Positions 34,109 through 38,989 of a stretch of 38,989 bases of DNA are shown here, piece after piece. The stretch is taken from the NCBI GenBank assembly GCA_002381565.1, contig DFWZ01000006.1, positions 48,994 through 87,982 on the forward strand, in the 5' to 3' direction. Made by a program: the position numbers and the translations under genes. The notes beneath the pieces are model-generated. The model was not told the origin of the DNA. It saw only the letters and a program-made list of their open reading frames with translations, and did no database searches. Each line of letters opens with the position of its first letter. Within the stretch, counting starts at the first letter, position 1. The stretch comes from Gallionella sp. UBA4121 (GTDB taxonomy: Bacteria; Pseudomonadota; Gammaproteobacteria; Burkholderiales; Gallionellaceae).

Positions 34109-35070
34109 GCCCATTCCAGCTCCCAGGGTACGCAAGGATCGAGTGCGGCAACGGCTTGTGCGATACGTTGTTGCAGCGCATCACGGTTTCCGGCTTCCTG
34201 TCCCAGCAAATAATCGGACAGTGCTCCCCCGGGATGGAAATTCCATTCGGTGGGCGCCGCGATTTTGTAGTCGGCGACAGCACCACCGTCGAGCGTAATT
34301 TCATGCATCAATAAACCGCGGGCAGTTTCGACCAGTGCGCGCCCGACGCCGGGTGCAACGTTTGCCGCGCTGACCGTGCCACCGGCACCCGCTTGAACAT
34401 GATCCGTAGCCCAGTCCAGCAGTTCATCGAAACGTGCCAGCCAGCGTGCAGAAAGAGGGATGGCCGCATATCTGTCCGTTTGTCGTGCGATGGCGCCAGT
34501 CTCGGCTGTCATGCCGTGCCAAAGGGGATGGCGGCAGAATCCGGCAGTTAATCGCGGCCATTCGGCAAGTGAACTTTTTGCATCCAGTCGCGGCAGCAGG
34601 CGAGACAAGAATGGCGTATCGTCGGATTGTTGCAAACGCTGGCGCAGCGTTGCAATGCGCGAACTGGTCAGCAGCGCATGCAGCTCGGAGCGGTTTTCTT
34701 CGGCGACCCATTTCGCTGCACTGACAAACTCTCGCTGCATTGCGGCATCTCCCAGCAGCGTCGGCAAGTCGAGCAAACAGTGCCAGAGATGTTCGCGCAA
34801 TACTTCACGCTGAATATCCGGGTCGAGTAGCGGCAGGCATTCCTCGCCGCGTGCGGCGGCTGACGCCAGCACTGCTGCACGTGTTTGCGCACGACCGCAT
34901 AATGCAAACAGCAATAAAACCCGTTGCACCGCCTGAGCTGTGGTGCGGCCACGCAAGGCCATCGTCACATCCGGCCTCTCGCAGCTGACATGCACCGCGT
35001 TGACCCATCCATCGGTACAGGCGATCCGCAATCTCACGCAGCCGGTATTGAAATCCGGCATCATCGGCAT
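34105..35070 (-). CDS. hupK: HupK/HoxV-like hydrogenase assembly protein
   Basis: This 321-residue protein is related to the hydrogenase large subunit but shorter and lacks the N-terminal CxxC. It keeps TEWNFHPGGALSDYLLG, and its C-terminus reads DPCVPWELEWA where the active subunit has DPCxxCxxH. This is the pattern of HupK/HoxV, which is thought to act as a scaffold for the Fe(CN)2CO unit before transfer to the large subunit. It overlaps the HupF-like gene by 10 bases and the protease by 4. Confidence 0.82.
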   Translation of the reverse strand: MPMMPDFNTGCVRLRIACTDGWVNAVHVSCERPDVTMALRGRTTAQAVQRVLLLFALCGRAQTRAAVLASAAARGEECLPLLDPDIQREVLREHLWHCLLDLPTLLGDAAMQREFVSAAKWVAEENRSELHALLTSSRIATLRQRLQQSDDTPFLSRLLPRLDAKSSLAEWPRLTAGFCRHPLWHGMTAETGAIARQTDRYAAIPLSARWLARFDELLDWATDHVQAGAGGTVSAANVAPGVGRALVETARGLLMHEITLDGGAVADYKIAAPTEWNFHPGGALSDYLLGQEAGNRDALQQRIAQAVAALDPCVPWELEWA

Positions 35071-35333
35071 GGCGTGAAATCGGGAAAATATTTGTCAAGA
35101 TCGGTTTCACCTTGCAATGCGGCTGCAACGCCATCGAGTGCCAGGTTTATGTCGGTCACCTGCCGCGGGGTCAGTTTCTCGCGGGCCTGCCCCAGTACGG
35201 CGTACAGCCAGTCGCCCGCTGTGACGTCCCCCAGGAGGCAGAGCGTATTCAGTCGCTCGCGACGGCCACGCCCCTCACACCAGGCAAACATGCCATCGAC
35301 TTCGATCACTTGCATGGGAATGCCAAGGCACAT
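35061..35333 (-). CDS. HypC/HupF/HoxL-family hydrogenase maturation chaperone
   Basis: This 90-residue protein starts MCLGIPMQVIEVDG, with the essential Cys2. Where HypC has a histidine (VHVG), this protein reads GDWLYAVLGQAREKL, as in the HupF/HoxL branch, in which the histidine is lost. It heads the operon, so promoter elements should lie in the 261 bases to its right. No hypA, B, D, E or F gene is present, so those functions must come from elsewhere. Confidence 0.85.
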   Translation of the reverse strand: MCLGIPMQVIEVDGMFAWCEGRGRRERLNTLCLLGDVTAGDWLYAVLGQAREKLTPRQVTDINLALDGVAAALQGETDLDKYFPDFTPCR

Positions 35334-35594
35334 GAAAGGTGGCTCTCAAATCTCGTCTTTCAACGCATGTGCTCATGCTACCAATTTTTTACCTTGACTG
35401 GGCGAAGATGTATCGGCCGGCGGACGGCGTTGCTCAGGCAATCAGGCTCGTGACAGTAAAGCCTTGTACTGTCTGCGTTAACACTACCCTGCCGCAGGCC
35501 ATGATGCTGGTGTAGAATGAAACGCATTGGGCATCAGTATGTTGATTTTCATACTGTCGTATCGAGTTTCGCTTATATCTAATTCTGGTTAATC
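35334..35594. promoter_or_regulatory. Divergent intergenic region between hydrogenase operon and kinase gene
   Basis: Both the hydrogenase operon (left) and the kinase-patatin pair (right) must be read out of this 261-base stretch. No sigma-54 box (TGGCAC-N5-TTGC) was found on the minus strand, and no clean -35/-10 pair could be fixed by eye. No gene is visible here. Confidence 0.4.
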
Positions 35595-37940
35595 ATGCCC
35601 GGACAACAAATTGGTCGTTTCGAAATTCTGAGTGAGCTGGGGCAAGGGGGGCTGGGGGCTGTTTATCTGGCCTATGACTCGCAGCTTGACCGCCAGGTCG
35701 CCATCAAGACATTGCGCAATCACAACATCGGACAGTTGGCGCATGAGGCGCACATCGTCAGTCGCTTGCAGCACCCCAACATCATTGCGCTGTATGACTC
35801 TGGCGAACACCAGGGGGCACCTTATCTGGTTTATGCCCATGTCGAAGGCGCGACTCTCGCGCAATTGCTGCAACAGGATAAGACCTTGCCGTTCGTGCGT
35901 GCGACGGAAATAGCGTGCGGCGTGCTGGAGGGGCTGATTTATGCGCATTCACAAGGTGTGTCGCATCTGGATGTTAATCCGGCCAACGTGATGATCGCCG
36001 CCAGCGGTGTGCCTATGGTGATGGACTTCGGCTTGACCGCTGCGAGCAACGATCAGGGGCTGGCACACGAATCCATTTCCAGCGGAACGCCACGCTACAT
36101 GGCCCCGGAAGTTATTTCCGGGGAACGATTTGATGTTATGGCGGACATTTATTCTGTCGGTACCCTGCTCTATGAAATGGTGACCGGGGAATATGCGGTT
36201 CGCGGCGATCAAACGGCCGAGATTTTGAAGTTCGCCGTGCACGGGAAAATTGACGCGCCATCGACTCATAACGAGCGGGTCGACGAAAAGCTTGAGACGA
36301 TCATTTTAAAGGCGCTGGCAAAAAATCCTGACGAACGCTATCCGAGCGCGTCTGCGATGAAAAAAGCCTTGCAGGACTACCTCGGTGAGGCTCGAGAAGC
36401 GCTTGCCACGCAGGGCGGGGCGCACAGCACGCTGGAATTTTTACTTCGCCGCATGCGCAGCAAGAGCGATTTTCCCGCACTCTCCAATATTATTTCAGAA
36501 ATCAACCTGGTTGTTTCTTCCGACTCGGAAAGCAGCAGCAAGCTGGCGCGCATCATTTTGCAGGATTTCGCACTGACCAGCAAACTGCTGAAATTGGTGA
36601 ATACCGCATCGTATGGGCAGTTTGGCGGCACGATCAATACCGTCTCCAAGGCGGTGGTGATCCTTGGATTCGAGACGGTCAGAAATATATCAATGTCTTT
36701 GATTTTGATGGAGTTTTTGCAAAACAAGACTCAGGCTGTGCAGCTCAAGGACGAGGTGGTGCGGGCTATCTTCACCGGCGTCGTGGCTGCGCAATTATCG
36801 GTCGGACACAATATCCGCGATGCAGAAGAAGTGATGGTCTGTTCCATGTTTCATAATCTGGGCAGGATGCTGGCCACTTATTATTTCTTCGATGAAAGCC
36901 AGGAGATTTTCCGGCTGGTAGAGCAAGGCGAGACCGAAGAGAAGGCGGCTGTTAAAGTACTGGGTATCTCCTATACTGAACTGGGACTGGCTGTCGGGCG
37001 TAGCTGGAATTTCCCGCCGCGCTTGATTGCCGGAATGCGCAAATTGGCGGCTGGCAAGGTAGGGCCTGCCCAGGGCGATCTGGACTACTTGACCGTGACC
37101 ATCAATCTTGCTCATGAATTGTGTGAGATTGCAGCATCAACCACTGCACAGAATAAACATCAATCGTTATGCGATCTGGCCAAACGCTATGAGGGTGCAA
37201 CCCGTGTCTCGGAACGCGAGTTGTCTGCTGCCATTGATGTCGGCATGAGTGAATTAAACCGGCGATCCGAGATTCTGAGCGTCAGCATAGCGAAGAGTCC
37301 GCTATTGGCCCGTGTGCGCAAGTGGTGTGGCAAATTGCTGGCCACTGAGCAACCTGAAAAGGAATTTAACGATATAGCTAACCTGGATCAGGCTGTAAAA
37401 AATGAGGCTGCCGATGACCGTCCGCTTGATCCGGAGGCCATACTCGGTGCGGGTATACAGGATGTAACCGCATCGCTGGTAAACGACTTCAAACTCAACG
37501 ATGTTTTGCAGATGATAACGGAAACGATTTATCGCGGCATTGGATTCAATCGCACCCTGTTCCTGATACGAGACAACAAACAAAATGCCATGCTAGCCAA
37601 GTTCGGATTTGGCACGGGCGTTGAAGCGCTGATTCCGCGCTTCCGTTTTGCATTGCCTTTTGTGGCCGATGTATTTCATCTGTCGCTTGAAAAAGGTCTG
37701 GACATCGCGATCGAGAATATTGACGCGCCCAATATTGCCGATAAAATCCCCGCCTGGTACAGAACCACGGTCAATTCACCCTGCTTCATCCTGTTGCCTA
37801 TCATGTTAAAAGACAAGGCTGTCGGGATGTTTTACGCCGACATGCTGGTCGCTAACAGTCTCAACGTGTCGCAACATCAGCTGTCGTTGCTGCGTACCTT
37901 GCGTAATCAGGCAATCCTGGCGATCAAGCAGAAAATTTGA
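35595..37940 (+). CDS. Ser/Thr protein kinase-HDOD-GAF fusion protein
   Basis: This is a 781-residue cytoplasmic protein. Kinase domain, residues about 8-275: glycine loop GQGGLGAVYLA, Lys38 (VAIKTL), Glu51, catalytic loop HLDVNPANVM with Asp126 and Asn131, DFG at 144-146 and GTPRYMAPE. The catalytic loop lysine of HRDLKPxN is replaced by Asn128 and the Arg by Leu125, so activity may be weak or altered. HDOD domain, about 285-490 (FPALSNIISEIN, then LLKLVNTASYGQFGGTINTVSKAVVILGFETVRN). GAF domain, about 625-775 (LNDVLQMITETIYRGIGFNRTLFLIRD). Its stop overlaps the patatin start by one base. Targets are unknown. Confidence 0.88.
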   Translation: MPGQQIGRFEILSELGQGGLGAVYLAYDSQLDRQVAIKTLRNHNIGQLAHEAHIVSRLQHPNIIALYDSGEHQGAPYLVYAHVEGATLAQLLQQDKTLPFVRATEIACGVLEGLIYAHSQGVSHLDVNPANVMIAASGVPMVMDFGLTAASNDQGLAHESISSGTPRYMAPEVISGERFDVMADIYSVGTLLYEMVTGEYAVRGDQTAEILKFAVHGKIDAPSTHNERVDEKLETIILKALAKNPDERYPSASAMKKALQDYLGEAREALATQGGAHSTLEFLLRRMRSKSDFPALSNIISEINLVVSSDSESSSKLARIILQDFALTSKLLKLVNTASYGQFGGTINTVSKAVVILGFETVRNISMSLILMEFLQNKTQAVQLKDEVVRAIFTGVVAAQLSVGHNIRDAEEVMVCSMFHNLGRMLATYYFFDESQEIFRLVEQGETEEKAAVKVLGISYTELGLAVGRSWNFPPRLIAGMRKLAAGKVGPAQGDLDYLTVTINLAHELCEIAASTTAQNKHQSLCDLAKRYEGATRVSERELSAAIDVGMSELNRRSEILSVSIAKSPLLARVRKWCGKLLATEQPEKEFNDIANLDQAVKNEAADDRPLDPEAILGAGIQDVTASLVNDFKLNDVLQMITETIYRGIGFNRTLFLIRDNKQNAMLAKFGFGTGVEALIPRFRFALPFVADVFHLSLEKGLDIAIENIDAPNIADKIPAWYRTTVNSPCFILLPIMLKDKAVGMFYADMLVANSLNVSQHQLSLLRTLRNQAILAIKQKI

Positions 37941-38884
37941 TGGGTCAGTTGAACAGCATGAAATTTTGTTCGCTGTTTCTGCCATGGCTCCTGGTCGCAT
38001 GCGCCACGCCGCCGATACAGTATAAAGATGTGACTCCGCCCCAGGCAATCTATGCCGCACCTATTCAGTACGACAAGCCTGTCGTGGCATTGGCGCTGGG
38101 CAGCGGCGGAGACAGAGGTTTTGTGCACATCGGCGTGATAAAGGCGCTGGAGGCCAACGGCATCAAGGTGGATATCGTGCTTGGCACCAGCGCCGGCAGC
38201 GTGGTGGGGGCATTGTATGCAGGCGGCTATAACGGAGTCGAACTGGAGAAGCTGGCGCTTGAAATGGACAGGGAGAAGCTGAAAGACTACGATTTTTCCA
38301 GGCGTGGTTATGTGCGCGGCGAGCAGTTGCAGGATTTTATCAATCGCGCCCTGAAAAATCGTTCCATCGAGCAATTGGACAAACCTTTCGTAGCGGTCGC
38401 TACTGAGCTTGGCAGCGGCAAGGCCGTCGCTTTCAACCGGGGCAATACCGGTATGGCGGTGCGAGCGTCCAGCAGTATACCCGGCGTGTTCTATCCCGTG
38501 CTGATCGGTGGAAAGGAATATGTGGACGGCGATCTGAGGAAGCCGGTTCCGGTGACATTGGCGCGTGAAATGGGCGCCGACTTCATCATCGCTGTGGATA
38601 TTTCGCAGCAACCGAAAGACCACCCGGAGCTTAAAGACATCATCGACATCCTGAAGCAAAGCCTGCGCATCATGCGTCAGTCCATTCTGTCGCAGGAGCT
38701 GAAGTCGGCGCAAGTCGTGATCCGCCCAGAAATCGGCCCGCTCCCGGAGATCGATGCGACCAGCAAGCTGCGCCTGATCAAGATAGGGGAGGATGCAACC
38801 ATAGCAGCCATGCCGATGATACGCGAATGGCTGGAAAAAATTACCGCCGAGAAAGCGCTGGAGCATGCCGCGCCGTTGCCATGA
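37940..38884 (+). CDS. Patatin-like phospholipase, lipoprotein
   Basis: This 314-residue protein has a lipoprotein signal (LFLPWLLVAC, lipobox Cys21) and a patatin domain: oxyanion hole GSGGDRG (54-60), nucleophile motif GTSAG with Ser84, and the dyad aspartate in DGD (Asp196-Asp198). It should be a periplasmic or outer-membrane-facing lipid hydrolase of the RssA-like group. The ATG shares a base with the kinase stop; the ATG at 37958, which directly precedes the signal core, is an alternative. The C-terminal helix EWLEKITAEKALEH ends the protein. Confidence 0.88.
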   Translation: MGQLNSMKFCSLFLPWLLVACATPPIQYKDVTPPQAIYAAPIQYDKPVVALALGSGGDRGFVHIGVIKALEANGIKVDIVLGTSAGSVVGALYAGGYNGVELEKLALEMDREKLKDYDFSRRGYVRGEQLQDFINRALKNRSIEQLDKPFVAVATELGSGKAVAFNRGNTGMAVRASSSIPGVFYPVLIGGKEYVDGDLRKPVPVTLAREMGADFIIAVDISQQPKDHPELKDIIDILKQSLRIMRQSILSQELKSAQVVIRPEIGPLPEIDATSKLRLIKIGEDATIAAMPMIREWLEKITAEKALEHAAPLP

Positions 38885-38897
38885 TCGAAAATGCTTA

Positions 38898-38929
38898 GTC
38901 CACGAAAGGCACGAAAAACACGAAATATT
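38898..38929 (+). repeat. Dispersed CACGAAA repeat, copy D
   Basis: GTCCACGAAAGGCACGAAAA continues into ACACGAAATATT; it is the best-preserved plus-strand copy of the family at 16358, 16514 and 20473. It lies just after the patatin stop. Confidence 0.65.
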
Positions 38930-38952
38930 AGAGAACCGCTGATTTGTTCGTC

Positions 38953-38975
38953 TTCCCCGCAAAAGCGGGGAACCA
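38953..38975. repeat. Short hairpin element near the right edge
   Basis: TTCCCCGC, a short A-rich loop and GCGGGGAA form an 8-bp stem, followed by CCAGCG. Similar hairpins recur in betaproteobacterial intergenic DNA (from memory). No T-tract follows, so it is not a clear terminator. Confidence 0.5.
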
Positions 38976-38989
38976 GCGCCTTTATTCAA

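Noticed and set aside
35334..35594. Sigma-54 promoter for the hydrogenase operon
   Set aside because: The closest match, near 35438-35455 on the minus strand, has wrong spacing between the -24 and -12 elements.
37907..38989. 360-codon minus-strand frame reaching the right edge
   Set aside because: It is antisense to the patatin gene, which has all catalytic motifs, and shows no recognisable domain of its own.

Overview
The window looks like a chromosomal segment of a betaproteobacterium, most likely Nitrosomonadales and perhaps a Gallionellaceae-type chemolithotroph. This is inferred from gene order and protein flavour and was not checked by search. Supporting points are the run ECF sigma/DUF3619/DUF3106, ilvB-ilvH-ilvC, psd-pssA-leuA, then ispB, a PP0621-type small protein, pilS-pilR and ampD. 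The Isp-type [NiFe] hydrogenase also fits. No rRNA, tRNA, CRISPR array, transposase or phage gene was seen.

Layout. (1) 1-5626, minus strand: a tightly overlapping operon for an aryl-polyene-like lipid: ACP, COG4648 membrane protein, AMP-ligase/dehydratase fusion, LpxL-like acyltransferase, LolA-like carrier and an MMPL exporter cut by the window edge. The condensing enzymes must lie outside. (2) 5865-7208, minus: DUF3106, DUF3619 and an ECF sigma factor that appears to use a CTG start. (3) 7361-13926, plus: branched-chain amino acid genes ilvB, ilvH, ilvC and leuA, with the phosphatidylethanolamine genes psd and pssA between ilvC and leuA. (4) 14004-20348, plus: an MHS-type MFS transporter, ispB for the quinone side chain, a small PP0621-like protein, the PilS/PilR two-component system and ampD. 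(5) 20349-24828: class Ia ribonucleotide reductase nrdA-nrdB. A promoter candidate is overlapped by two NrdR-like boxes exactly 31 bp apart, a good intrinsic terminator follows nrdB, and a second copy of the nrdA C-terminal codons lies between the two genes. (6) 24959-28677, plus: a periplasmic binding protein translationally coupled to a membrane GGDEF/EAL protein, probably a ligand-sensing c-di-GMP module. (7) 28746-35333, minus: a compact uptake hydrogenase operon. Three maturation genes (HypC/HupF-like, HupK-like, HupD protease) precede the structural set hynS-isp1-isp2-hynL. (8) 35595-38884, plus: a Ser/Thr kinase-HDOD-GAF fusion coupled to a patatin-like lipoprotein.

Functionally, the hydrogenase would pass electrons from H2 through Isp1/Isp2 to the quinone pool, whose tail is made by IspB. 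The ilv/leu, psd/pssA and nrd genes are housekeeping. Accessory interest lies in the polyene-like operon, the two signalling modules and several small anomalies: a non-standard start codon, a G-rich repeat read in frame within the MMPL gene, a duplicated nrdA tail, dispersed CACGAAA repeats and a possible leuA leader peptide.
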